A DNA stretch of 64,000 nt from an uncultured Roseburia sp. Its GTDB lineage: Bacteria; Bacillota; Clostridia; Lachnospirales; Lachnospiraceae. A model generated the notes under the pieces. The model saw only the letters and a program-made list of their open reading frames with translations. It searched no databases and was not told the origin of the DNA. Location of the stretch: contig CANOCV010000011.1 of NCBI GenBank assembly GCA_947564465.1, positions 1-64,000 of the forward strand. Direction: 5' to 3'. Numbering within the stretch: the stretch's first letter is position 1; every line of letters starts with the position of its first letter. Shown here in pieces: positions 55,514 through 63,379 of this stretch. A program made the translations under genes and the position numbers.

Positions 55514-56258
55514 TACCAAAAAGGAACAGGAGCGTGAAGAACTGCACCGTGCCATTTGGGCAATTGCGGATGAACTGAGGGGAGCAGTTGACGGATGGGA
55601 CTTTAAGAATTATGTTCTTGGAACGATGTTCTATCGATATATTTCTGAAAATTTGTGTAATTATATAAACAGTGGAGAAGCGGATGCAGGGAACTCTGAT
55701 TTTGACTTTGCAAAAATGCCAGATGAAGATGCGGAAGAAGCTCGTGACGGACTGGTAGAGGAAAAAGGCTTTTTCATTTTGCCGAGCGAATTATTCTGCA
55801 ACGTTCGTGCCAATGCCTCGAATGATGAAAACTTAAATGAAACATTGGAGCGAGTGTTTCGTCATATTGAGGAATCTGCGAAAGGCAGTGAAGCGGAGAG
55901 CGATTTTGCCGGACTGTTCGATGATTATGATGTGAACAGCAACAAATTGGGTTCTACGGTTGCCAAGCGTAATGAGAAACTGGTCAAATTGTTAAATGGC
56001 GTGGGTGAAATGAACCTCGGAGATGTGAAAGACCATTCCATTGACGCTTTTGGCGATGCGTATGAATACCTCATGACAATGTATGCGTCCAACGCCGGAA
56101 AGTCCGGTGGAGAATTTTTTACTCCGGCAGATGTGTCAGAATTGCTCACAAGGCTTGGAACTGTGGGAAAAACAGAGATCAATAAAGTATACGAAATAAT
56201 CATGCTGATATGGAGCCAAGGTATAGGCAAAATTAAAAAGTGCGCCTTTGCGGTGTAA
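55506..56258 (+). pseudogene. hsdM: Type I restriction methylase HsdM, cut by integration (5' part)
   Basis: The start ATG 55506 gives VDTKKEQEREELHRAIWAIA, then the helical N-domain and the start of the methylase domain with SGGEFFTPADVSELLTRLGT. After GKTEINKVY (about 56192) the sequence leaves the family: the expected DPACGSGSLLL SAM motif is absent and 21 unrelated codons lead to a stop at 56258. The catalytic NPPF motif and the rest of the gene are missing. This is the left end of a gene split by the element that follows. The 3' part should lie beyond the right end of the window. Confidence 0.9.
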
Positions 56259-56311
56259 AACAGTCGTTGCGGTGTAAAATCCGAAACGGCTGTTTTCATA
56301 TGCACAGAAAA

Positions 56312-56350
56312 GCTCCTCACCGTCGTAATGGTAGTGAGGAGCATCTGTTT
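56312..56350. terminator. Terminator at the left end of the element
   Basis: GCTCCTCAC (56312-56320) pairs with GTGAGGAGC (56334-56342), followed by ATCTGTTTTTTATT on the plus strand. It lies between the convergent broken hsdM and recombinase 1, so it insulates the element from the host gene. Just before it TTGCGGTGTAAAA occurs twice (56242-56254 and 56261-56273 region), within which AAACAG/CTGTTT pairing is possible. Confidence 0.7.
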
Positions 56351-56351
56351 T

Positions 56352-57737
56352 TTATTGGCTTCGCCGTGGACTAAACTGTGGAATATCTATAATGATTTCA
56401 GTGTCATCCAGAAATGTTACCTTCATGGTTCGTTGCCGACCGATGTGAATGGTTTTAATCGCTATAATGGCATCTGACTGAGAAAATTGAATTTTGTTAG
56501 GTAGACGGCGAAGCGCTTCTGTAATTCGTTCATATCGATTAGCGGTCATGCCCGGCAGCTCTTGCAGTATCTTTCTGATTGCGGATGGCACATAAGGTTT
56601 TTGTGCCACGGCCGTTGCCATCACCTGTCGGAGCAAAATTTGAAATTGCTTATCGTAGATATGGCAGTTGCCACATTTTTGCCCTCTCCAGCGACTGCTG
56701 CATTCCCACACTCGATCATTATAGGTAGTGCTGTGCCAAGAAGAATATCTGTAAGCAGCACCGCAGTTCTCGCAGACAATACGGCCAAGGAAAGGGTGTA
56801 CTCCACTGTATCTGCCATGCTTATATGCCATCCGTCTATTCCTTTCCATCTGGACATATTCATGCAGTAAGGGTGGAATAATTGCCTCGTGTCCGCCGGT
56901 CACATAATACTTTGGCAGTTCTCCTTCATTCTTCTTTTGCTTTTTTGATATGAAGTCCACGGTGTAATGTTTCTGGATAAGAGCATCCCCTTTATACTTT
57001 TCGTTACTCAGTATACTGGCGATAACGCCGTGGCTCCAATTCTTCTTTCCGCCGGGAGTAGGAACACCTTGCTCGGTTAACAAACTTGATATTTGGTAGG
57101 ATGACATTCCGAGCAGGAAGAGGAAATATATCTTTTTGATGATTACTGCTTCTGTTTGGTTGATTATCATACCACGGTCATAACCGAGGAAACGACCGTA
57201 AGCCACAGCATACTCACCGTCTGCAAAGCGTTTTCGTTTTCCCCAGGTGATGTTTTCAGAAATGGATCTGCTTTCTTCCTGAGCCACACTCGACAGTATG
57301 GTAAGCATCAATTCACCCTTGCTGTCAAAAGTCCAGATGTTTTCCTTCTCGAAAAAAATCTCCACGCCATGCTCCTTTAACAGTCGAATGGTTGATAAAC
57401 TGTCAACGGTATTACGGGCAAAGCGGGAGATTGATTTTGTAACAATAAGGTCTATTTTGCCGGCAAGAGCATCCTGAATCATCTGATTAAAGCCTTCGCG
57501 ATGTTCGGTTCGGGTGCCGCTGACGCCGTCATCGATATAAAGCCCTGCAAACGTCCAGTCAAGCCGAAAGTCTATCAGCTTGATGTAGTAATCCTGCTGC
57601 GCCTCGATACTGGATTGCTGCTGCTCGGAACCAGTAGACACACGAGCATAAGCAGCCACCCGGCGGTTAAGCTGTTTTGCTACAGAAGGCAGGGATACCA
57701 TCTGTGACCTTGTAAGTTTTTTCACTGTTTTTGCCAT
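56352..57737 (-). CDS. Large serine recombinase 1
   Basis: This 461-residue protein has an N-terminal resolvase domain with catalytic Ser in AAYARVSTGSEQQQSS (about residue 34), the SRFARNT motif near 106, a recombinase domain, and a zinc ribbon with CENCGAAYRYS and CSSRWRGQKCGNC. It is shorter than usual at the C-terminus and lacks a long coiled coil. The site GGAGGACAC lies before the ATG. It is the last of three recombinase genes and lies next to the integration junction. Which of the three performs integration cannot be told from sequence. Confidence 0.92.
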   Translation of the reverse strand: MAKTVKKLTRSQMVSLPSVAKQLNRRVAAYARVSTGSEQQQSSIEAQQDYYIKLIDFRLDWTFAGLYIDDGVSGTRTEHREGFNQMIQDALAGKIDLIVTKSISRFARNTVDSLSTIRLLKEHGVEIFFEKENIWTFDSKGELMLTILSSVAQEESRSISENITWGKRKRFADGEYAVAYGRFLGYDRGMIINQTEAVIIKKIYFLFLLGMSSYQISSLLTEQGVPTPGGKKNWSHGVIASILSNEKYKGDALIQKHYTVDFISKKQKKNEGELPKYYVTGGHEAIIPPLLHEYVQMERNRRMAYKHGRYSGVHPFLGRIVCENCGAAYRYSSWHSTTYNDRVWECSSRWRGQKCGNCHIYDKQFQILLRQVMATAVAQKPYVPSAIRKILQELPGMTANRYERITEALRRLPNKIQFSQSDAIIAIKTIHIGRQRTMKVTFLDDTEIIIDIPQFSPRRSQ

Positions 57738-57907
57738 AATGTGTCCTCCTCAATGCTTGCGATGAGTGCGGAGGAATTGGCTCGTAGGTGCTGCAAAACC
57801 TGATCCACTTCAAACTCGTCTAAAAGCCCTTCGTGCATGAGCGTCTGCAGCACCATTTTTGCCAATCGATAATTCACCTCATCTTTTTTCCAATCTGCCA
57901 TATTCAT
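57722..57907 (-). CDS. Small SHOCT-like helper ORF between recombinases
   Basis: This 61-residue protein starts at ATG 57907 on a TGATG overlap with recombinase 2 and overlaps recombinase 1 by 16 bases. The core YRLAKMVLQTLMHEGLLDEF resembles the short SHOCT-type helix pair (leucine, then GLL/IxxxEF). A second such ORF lies before recombinase 3's end of the cluster (61233-61409). Tight overlaps on both sides argue that it is translated. Confidence 0.75.
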   Translation of the reverse strand: MNMADWKKDEVNYRLAKMVLQTLMHEGLLDEFEVDQVLQHLRANSSALIASIEEDTLWQKQ

Positions 57908-59484
57908 CACCCGCTATAGCGTATTTCCGTACCGTTTCGGAAGGTAAACACCACATTGTCACGGCTGTAAACAGTTACAAAATCCAGCAGGCCGCACCAA
58001 AGGGAAACCTCGAAATTGTCCACGATATTGGCATCACGCAGGTTATTTAGGAAAGTCTCAATGGCAGCACGCCTTGACTGTTTGCTGCCGATAGCCTCTT
58101 CTATTTCCTCAAATCGAGCCTTTGCTTTGTCGAAACGATCGCTCAGGGTCCCATAGCGTTTCTGATATTCTTCCTGGTCAAGTGCAACATGGGCGTTTTC
58201 GTAGATGCAGCTTTGAATGCGGTCGGAGACTACCATAATCTCACCCTGCACCTCTGTCAGTTCCACTTCAAGCGCCGTGGTATCAAACGCTGTTTCCAGC
58301 GAGGCCTCCAAGGCTGCTATAATGCTTTCTTTCTGGCTGATCAACTGATTCACTACGACGATAAACATAGCTTGTATCTCGGCCTCGGTGAAATGCGGAG
58401 TGGTGCAATGATGTTCGTTATCAAATTTACGGTTGCAGCGCCATACGCACTTGCGATATTTGGTCTTGGAATGCCATATCTTTGAGCCGTACCAGCTGCC
58501 ACACTGGCCGCACTTGATTTTGCTTGAATAGATATGGACTCCACTGGGTTTGCCCGTACTGCCTTTTCGGCGGGCAAGCTCACGCTGAACCAGTTCGAAC
58601 ACCTCCGGCTGTATGATGGCTTCGTGGTTGCCCTCCACATAGTACTGCGGAATCTCGCCCTCGTTGACCTTTTTCTTCTTGGTGAGGAAATCCACCGTGT
58701 AGCTCTTTTGCAGGAGCGCATCGCCTTTGTATTTCTCATTGGTGAGGATGCTGCGAACAGCTCCTGCATTCCATTTATCCTTGCCGCCCGGCGATTTAAT
58801 GCCGTCAGTGGTGAGCCTGGCGGCAATGCCGTGCGGCGTCATGCCTTGCAGGAACATACTGTAAATGCGGCGGATGATAACCGCTTCGTCCTTGTTCAAA
58901 ACCAGATTGCCGTCAGGACCCCGGTCGTAGCCGAGAAACCGTTTGAATGGCACGGTGACCTTCCCGTCAGCAAACCGTTTTCTCTGTCCCCATGTACAGT
59001 TCTCGGAAATGCTGCGGCTTTCCTCCTGTGCCAGTGATGACATGATGGTGATAAGCAATTCTCCCTTGCTGTCCAGGGTCCAGATGTTTTCTTTTTCAAA
59101 ATAGATCTCCACGCCTTTTTCCTTGAGCTGGCGCACCGTGGTCAGACTATCTACCGTATTGCGGGCGAATCGGCTGACCGATTTGGTGACGATGAGGTCT
59201 ATCTTGCCAGCCAGCGCATCCGCCACCATGCGTTTGAAGCCCTCGCGGTGCTTGGTATTCGTACCTGTTATGCCCTCGTCCGTATACACAGAAACAAACT
59301 CCCAATCGTCCCGGCTTTTGATATAGTTGGTGTAATAGTCCACCTGGGCGCTGTAGCTGGTGAGCTGCTCCTCACTGTCCGTGGAAACACGGGCGTAGGC
59401 GGCGGTGCGGCGCTTTTTCTTTTCATTGATCGGCGTTGCCGTGAATCGGCTTATCGTCGCCGGTATTGTCGTTACTTTCGCCAC
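57907..59484 (-). CDS. Large serine recombinase 2
   Basis: This 525-residue recombinase uses a GTG start at 59484 with GGAGGGAAAAAC upstream inside recombinase 3. The catalytic Ser lies in AAYARVSTDSEEQLTSYSAQ (about residue 35). SRFARNTVDSL, the recombinase domain, a zinc ribbon (CGQCGSWYG ... CVWRCNRKFDNEHHC), a coiled coil (about 395-470) and a C-terminal beta part follow. It is the most complete of the three by family standards. The start overlaps recombinase 3 by 62 bases. Confidence 0.93.
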   Translation of the reverse strand: MAKVTTIPATISRFTATPINEKKKRRTAAYARVSTDSEEQLTSYSAQVDYYTNYIKSRDDWEFVSVYTDEGITGTNTKHREGFKRMVADALAGKIDLIVTKSVSRFARNTVDSLTTVRQLKEKGVEIYFEKENIWTLDSKGELLITIMSSLAQEESRSISENCTWGQRKRFADGKVTVPFKRFLGYDRGPDGNLVLNKDEAVIIRRIYSMFLQGMTPHGIAARLTTDGIKSPGGKDKWNAGAVRSILTNEKYKGDALLQKSYTVDFLTKKKKVNEGEIPQYYVEGNHEAIIQPEVFELVQRELARRKGSTGKPSGVHIYSSKIKCGQCGSWYGSKIWHSKTKYRKCVWRCNRKFDNEHHCTTPHFTEAEIQAMFIVVVNQLISQKESIIAALEASLETAFDTTALEVELTEVQGEIMVVSDRIQSCIYENAHVALDQEEYQKRYGTLSDRFDKAKARFEEIEEAIGSKQSRRAAIETFLNNLRDANIVDNFEVSLWCGLLDFVTVYSRDNVVFTFRNGTEIRYSG

Positions 59485-61189
59485 GTTTTTCCCTCCATCT
59501 CTGTATCATTACTTCACGCATATGCTGTTTTCGCTCCTCTGTATGCAGGGGCATCTTCCGCTTGTTTTCCCATGCCGTTTCGAAGGTATGCCCGTCAAAG
59601 AAGCGGATGGAAAGCTGATATGGAGCCGTGATGTGAATGCAGACAATCTGCTCACGGAAAACCGCCTCACTAAATTCCTCCAGACCCATAGCGTCCGCAC
59701 AGAGATTTTTGAGTGCCTCTTCCTTGATGCTGGGGCTTTGACATTTTCCGCCTGATGCGCATCTCCATACGGAATCAAAGCTGCCGTCTTTGTGCCGTGA
59801 ACGCTGCCTGCGGTAGTTCTCGCCGCAGCTGTCGCAGCGAATACGGCTGGTAAAGCAGGAAGTGTTGGGGCCGAGCTGATGCTCCTGCACATACCGTCCC
59901 TTGGCGGCTCTGCGCTCATCTGTCCAGCAGTCCTTCCGCATGGTGGATTCCCAGTGGTGCGGAACGATGCGGCCATCCTTAAAATAGAAAATCATCTCAT
60001 TCGGAGCAGGAATCTCAATGTGGTCGATCTGCTCTGAAAAGATGATTTCATCAAACGTATCCAGTCCCATGACCTCAGTGCAGGCTTCCTTGAGCATCTG
60101 CTCCGGGATGTCCTTGTTTTGACAATGGGCATTCCCGGTCTTTCTTCGGGTACCGCAGACCCAGATGGTGTAGTTGACATTAGGGTCTTTTCGTCCCTTG
60201 CGGTTAGACCGCTGATAGCTCTTTCCGCACCGGCCGCACTTGATTTTGCTGGTAAAGCAGGATGTGTTAATGCTCCAGTTTGCCAAGGCGCCAAGCTCAC
60301 GGCGGCGCGCTTTCTCAGCCTGCACCGCCTGGTAGACCTCCATTGGAATGATGGCTTCGTGGGTGTTCTCCACGAAATACTGGGGCAGCTCCCCACGGTT
60401 GATCCTGCTTTTCTTGCTGATGGGGTCAACCACATATTCCTTCTGGAACAGAAGATTGCCCGTATAAGTGATGTTTCCGAGGATCTGCCGGATGGAGGTG
60501 TTGCCGAAATGCTGTCCCTTATAGGATTTCACGCCCATCTCGGCAAGCTGCTTTTCTGTGGTCTCCGCCGACAAACCGTTCATGTAATTGTCGTAGATGA
60601 GCCGAACGATCTTTGCCTCCTCCTCATGGATGACCAGATGATCGCCATCCCAGCGGTACCCATAGATTTGAAAGCGGCCGTTGGGGATACCTTTTTCAAA
60701 TCGTTTCCGGGTACCCCATTTGACGTTGTCCGACAGGCTGCGTATTTCTTCCTGAGCAAAGGATGCTAAGAGGGTCAGCATCAACTCGCCGTCCTCGGTG
60801 AGGGAGTCGATGCGCTCCTTTTCAAACTGTACGGAAACGCCCAGCTCCTTGAGCCTGCGCACCGTATTCAACAGGTCAACGGTATTGCGCGCGAAACGGG
60901 AAATGCTCTTTGTCAGAACAATGTCGATTTTTCCGGCTTCGCAGTCGGCAATCATCCGATTGAACTCTTCGCGGGCTTCGGCTTTGGTGCCGGTTATTCC
61001 GTTGTCGGCATATACGCCCACATATTCCCAGGCGGGATTGCTCTGAATCAAACTGCTGTAAAAGCTGACCTGTGCCGAAAGGGAGTGCTGCAGCCGCTCG
61101 GACTCCATTGAGACTCTTGCGTAGGCAGCGACCCTTTTGCGGCGCGGTATCTGCGGTGTTTTCGCTTCGATTTTATTTACAATCCGCAT
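59423..61189 (-). CDS. Large serine recombinase 3 with duplicated zinc-ribbon module
   Basis: This 588-residue protein starts at ATG 61189 after AAAGGAGTGATT; an upstream in-frame codon at 61210 lacks spacing. The catalytic Ser lies in AAYARVSMESERLQHSLSAQ. Two tandem C-terminal modules follow the recombinase domain. One begins NTSCFTSKIKCGRCGKSYQR and the other NTSCFTSRIRCDSCGENYRR. Each has a zinc ribbon, a helix with LKxxCxxxMGL and a beta strand segment with EQI. One copy is usual, which explains the extra length. No long coiled coil is present. Confidence 0.92.
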   Translation of the reverse strand: MRIVNKIEAKTPQIPRRKRVAAYARVSMESERLQHSLSAQVSFYSSLIQSNPAWEYVGVYADNGITGTKAEAREEFNRMIADCEAGKIDIVLTKSISRFARNTVDLLNTVRRLKELGVSVQFEKERIDSLTEDGELMLTLLASFAQEEIRSLSDNVKWGTRKRFEKGIPNGRFQIYGYRWDGDHLVIHEEEAKIVRLIYDNYMNGLSAETTEKQLAEMGVKSYKGQHFGNTSIRQILGNITYTGNLLFQKEYVVDPISKKSRINRGELPQYFVENTHEAIIPMEVYQAVQAEKARRRELGALANWSINTSCFTSKIKCGRCGKSYQRSNRKGRKDPNVNYTIWVCGTRRKTGNAHCQNKDIPEQMLKEACTEVMGLDTFDEIIFSEQIDHIEIPAPNEMIFYFKDGRIVPHHWESTMRKDCWTDERRAAKGRYVQEHQLGPNTSCFTSRIRCDSCGENYRRQRSRHKDGSFDSVWRCASGGKCQSPSIKEEALKNLCADAMGLEEFSEAVFREQIVCIHITAPYQLSIRFFDGHTFETAWENKRKMPLHTEERKQHMREVMIQRWREKRGESNDNTGDDKPIHGNADQ

Positions 61190-61232
61190 GAAATCACTCC
61201 TTTCCGACACTATATATCACTCTGAAAGCCGA

Positions 61233-61409
61233 TTATATCAAGTCATTTTCCGATAATAATGTACCCAAAGATGGCGAAAACTCAGCCCTCAGATTTGTAT
61301 CAATTACGGCATATTCCTCCTCGCTCAGAAGCCCCTTTTCTCGGAGATTCTTTGCGATGGAGAGGGCGGCAAGGTAGCTCATTTCAGAACGGAATTTGTC
61401 CTCACTCAT
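61233..61409 (-). CDS. Small SHOCT-like ORF upstream of recombinase 3
   Basis: This 58-residue protein, MSEDKFRSEMSYLAALSIAK, continues with NLREKGLLSEEEYAVIDTNL, a clear SHOCT-type helix pair. It starts within the last bases of the HTH/zinc gene (8-base overlap) and lies 43 bases before recombinase 3. Its role is unknown, but the pairing of such ORFs with serine recombinases suggests an accessory or directionality function. Confidence 0.8.
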   Translation of the reverse strand: MSEDKFRSEMSYLAALSIAKNLREKGLLSEEEYAVIDTNLRAEFSPSLGTLLSENDLI

Positions 61410-61824
61410 GCCCGTCACCGCCTTTGTAGCGGTCTGCGATATAGCAGGCGTGAGAGCAGTATTTTCTTTTTGCGTTGCCATAGGCAGTGAAGGGCTTTCC
61501 GCAGTGAGCGCAGGTGAAGTGGTATACGGCTCTGCGGTTGACCTTTTCCGGGTGTGCATTCCACCAGGCAGTACGGCAGTTATCCGAGCAGAACTTGACT
61601 CGCTTTCTTCCGGGAGTCTGCGTAAGCAAAGCGCCGCACTGCAGGCAGAATCCGGCGTCCAGTTCAATGCGTCTGTTATCTGCAGCCTTCGTGCCGGTCA
61701 TTCCCATCTTACGGCAGAACGCGACAACGGTATCTTTCTTCAGTCCCACCGCCTTGGCGATGGTGGCGTATCCATATCCCTGTGAGCGCAGGGCGGCAAT
61801 CTGTTCTTTTTGCTGATTTGTCAT
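61402..61824 (-). CDS. HTH and zinc-binding protein of the recombinase cluster
   Basis: This 140-residue protein starts at ATG 61824 with GGAGGAACCAC upstream. A sigma-70 region 4-like HTH (about 1-40, LRSQGYGYATIAKAVGLKKD) is followed by three zinc-type units: CLQCG, FCSDNCRTAWW, and FTCAHCGKPF ... YCSHAC. It probably binds DNA and may regulate the recombinases or take part in attachment-site control. It is common next to serine recombinases in clostridial elements. Confidence 0.8.
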   Translation of the reverse strand: MTNQQKEQIAALRSQGYGYATIAKAVGLKKDTVVAFCRKMGMTGTKAADNRRIELDAGFCLQCGALLTQTPGRKRVKFCSDNCRTAWWNAHPEKVNRRAVYHFTCAHCGKPFTAYGNAKRKYCSHACYIADRYKGGDGHE

Positions 61825-61943
61825 TGTGGTTCCTCCGTTCCGAGGGTTTCCCTCAATGACCCATCTGGACATAGAAGCCTATTTTGGCCGAAAAAATACG
61901 CCCACCGAACCGTTATGGCTCGATGGGCTTTCAGCAGGTTAAG

Positions 61944-62882
61944 TTATTTGATTTTGGCTGCGTAGTCAAGCGAGATCCACCCAGCGCCGGATTTGAGCCG
62001 TCCCCAGCCCGTCGTGGAGCCTTTGCCGGATTTTACCTCAACGATAGTGAACACGCCCTTGCCGGTAAACTTCCCAGTCTTGGCGTAGTCCGTCCCCGGC
62101 CCTTTGCGGATATTGAGGTCGGTGATGCTGACCTTCACAAGGAACGGAACCTCTGCGGCTGTTGTTTTCGATGTGTAGATGTTTACACCGTTTACATCAA
62201 ACACACTATATCCCGGATTGGCATCAGCGCACTTCTTGGCGTTGGAGAGGATCTTGTATGCGCCTTTCTGCGACTTGCTGTCAGACCAGGTCTTGCGGAC
62301 ACGGTAGAGCTGCGTGGTTACAGTAGGAGTATCAGCTGAACCGCCAAGCTGCGCCGTGACCTTCTCCGCCAGATCGCCCATCCTGGCATACATCCAGTTT
62401 CCGGGGCAGGACTTGTTGGCAAACCAGCGATGCACCGTCAGCACCATCTCATCAGACTTCGGCTCATAAGAGAGCGTCTTGTTCTTATCGCCAAGCCACA
62501 GGAGCTTTTTCTTGCCGTTTCGCTTGCAGATGTCTACGCAAAGGGTAATCAGCTTCTGGTAGACCACATCCTTAAAGGCATACGGCTCTGTGGCGTCGGA
62601 CGCGCATTCGATGGTGATGGCCCGCTGATCGTTGGCGCTGGAAGAAGAACACCAGGAGCGGTTTTTCTCCTCCACATACATTCCGACTCTGCCGTCCACG
62701 CCGATGCCGTAGTTGCAGCTTGCCTGTCTGGAAGTCGGCAGAAAGATATTGCCCAGCGTCTCCACCGAGCATTGCCCCACCACACAGTGAGGCGTGATGC
62801 GGTCGATGGAGTGCGTTCTCTGCCCCGAGTGGTTGGGGCTGAGCTTCGTGTAAGATACCAGTGAACTGTTTGTGTAAGCCAT
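61944..62882 (-). CDS. Phage N-acetylmuramoyl-L-alanine amidase (endolysin)
   Basis: This 312-residue endolysin cleaves the amide bond between MurNAc and L-Ala in peptidoglycan. The amidase_2 domain (about 20-165) shows RITPHCVVGQCSVETLGNIF with the zinc His, and later VLTVHRWFANKSCPGNW. A SPOR-like middle (LYRVRKTWSDSKSQKGAYKI) and an SH3b-type C-terminus (DLNIRKGPGTDYAKTGKF) bind the wall. ATG 62882 follows AGGAGGACG; an upstream codon at 62918 would overlap the holin. Confidence 0.92.
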   Translation of the reverse strand: MAYTNSSLVSYTKLSPNHSGQRTHSIDRITPHCVVGQCSVETLGNIFLPTSRQASCNYGIGVDGRVGMYVEEKNRSWCSSSSANDQRAITIECASDATEPYAFKDVVYQKLITLCVDICKRNGKKKLLWLGDKNKTLSYEPKSDEMVLTVHRWFANKSCPGNWMYARMGDLAEKVTAQLGGSADTPTVTTQLYRVRKTWSDSKSQKGAYKILSNAKKCADANPGYSVFDVNGVNIYTSKTTAAEVPFLVKVSITDLNIRKGPGTDYAKTGKFTGKGVFTIVEVKSGKGSTTGWGRLKSGAGWISLDYAAKIK

Positions 62883-62883
62883 A

Positions 62884-63303
62884 TTATTCGTCCTCCTTTT
62901 CGTTCTCCGCTCTGTCATGGAGCTGCTCCAATACTGCCTTCAGCTTTTCCGGGATGGGCAGCCCAAGGTGTGCGGCGTTCTCGATGATGCTCACGCCCTC
63001 GTTGGACAGATAGAAGAAGATCACTGCCGTGCGAAGTACGGAGCCTGTTCCGATGACCTGCACGTCCAGGATGTGGGCAATCCCCACCAGCAGGAAAATC
63101 AGTACCTTACGGCAGATCCCCTTGAATCCCACCTGGCTGTTGAGCTTCTTGTCCGATACGGCGCACATCACGCCCGTGATGTAGTCCGCCACCGCAAACA
63201 CCACAAGGGCAATGAGCAACCCATCATTGCCGCCAAGGAAGTAGCCAAGCCACCCTCCCACAGCGGTGAACACCATCTGGATCACATTCCAAAATTCCTT
63301 CAT
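62884..63303 (-). CDS. Phage holin (phage_holin_4/TcdE-like)
   Basis: This 139-residue protein has three hydrophobic segments: near residues 10-30 (VFTAVGGWLGYFLGG), 30-50 (LLIALVVFAVADYITGVM) and 70-110. It ends in a charged tail, LEQLHDRAENEKEDE. This matches class I-type holins of Firmicute phages and TcdE-like toxin-release holins. It forms pores that let the endolysin reach the wall. ATG 63303 follows GAGGAGGTAA; it ends 1 base before the amidase start. Confidence 0.9.
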   Translation of the reverse strand: MKEFWNVIQMVFTAVGGWLGYFLGGNDGLLIALVVFAVADYITGVMCAVSDKKLNSQVGFKGICRKVLIFLLVGIAHILDVQVIGTGSVLRTAVIFFYLSNEGVSIIENAAHLGLPIPEKLKAVLEQLHDRAENEKEDE

Positions 63304-63379
63304 GTTGTTACCTCCTCTTGATTTTGTGTATGAAAAAAGCGGCCGCTCCGAAGAGCAGTCGCTGATTCCCAAAGTATAT

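Noticed and set aside
58189-61785. Several plus-strand frames of 80-216 codons opposite the recombinases
   Set aside because: They mirror GC-rich recombinase genes, show no domain and lack start signals.
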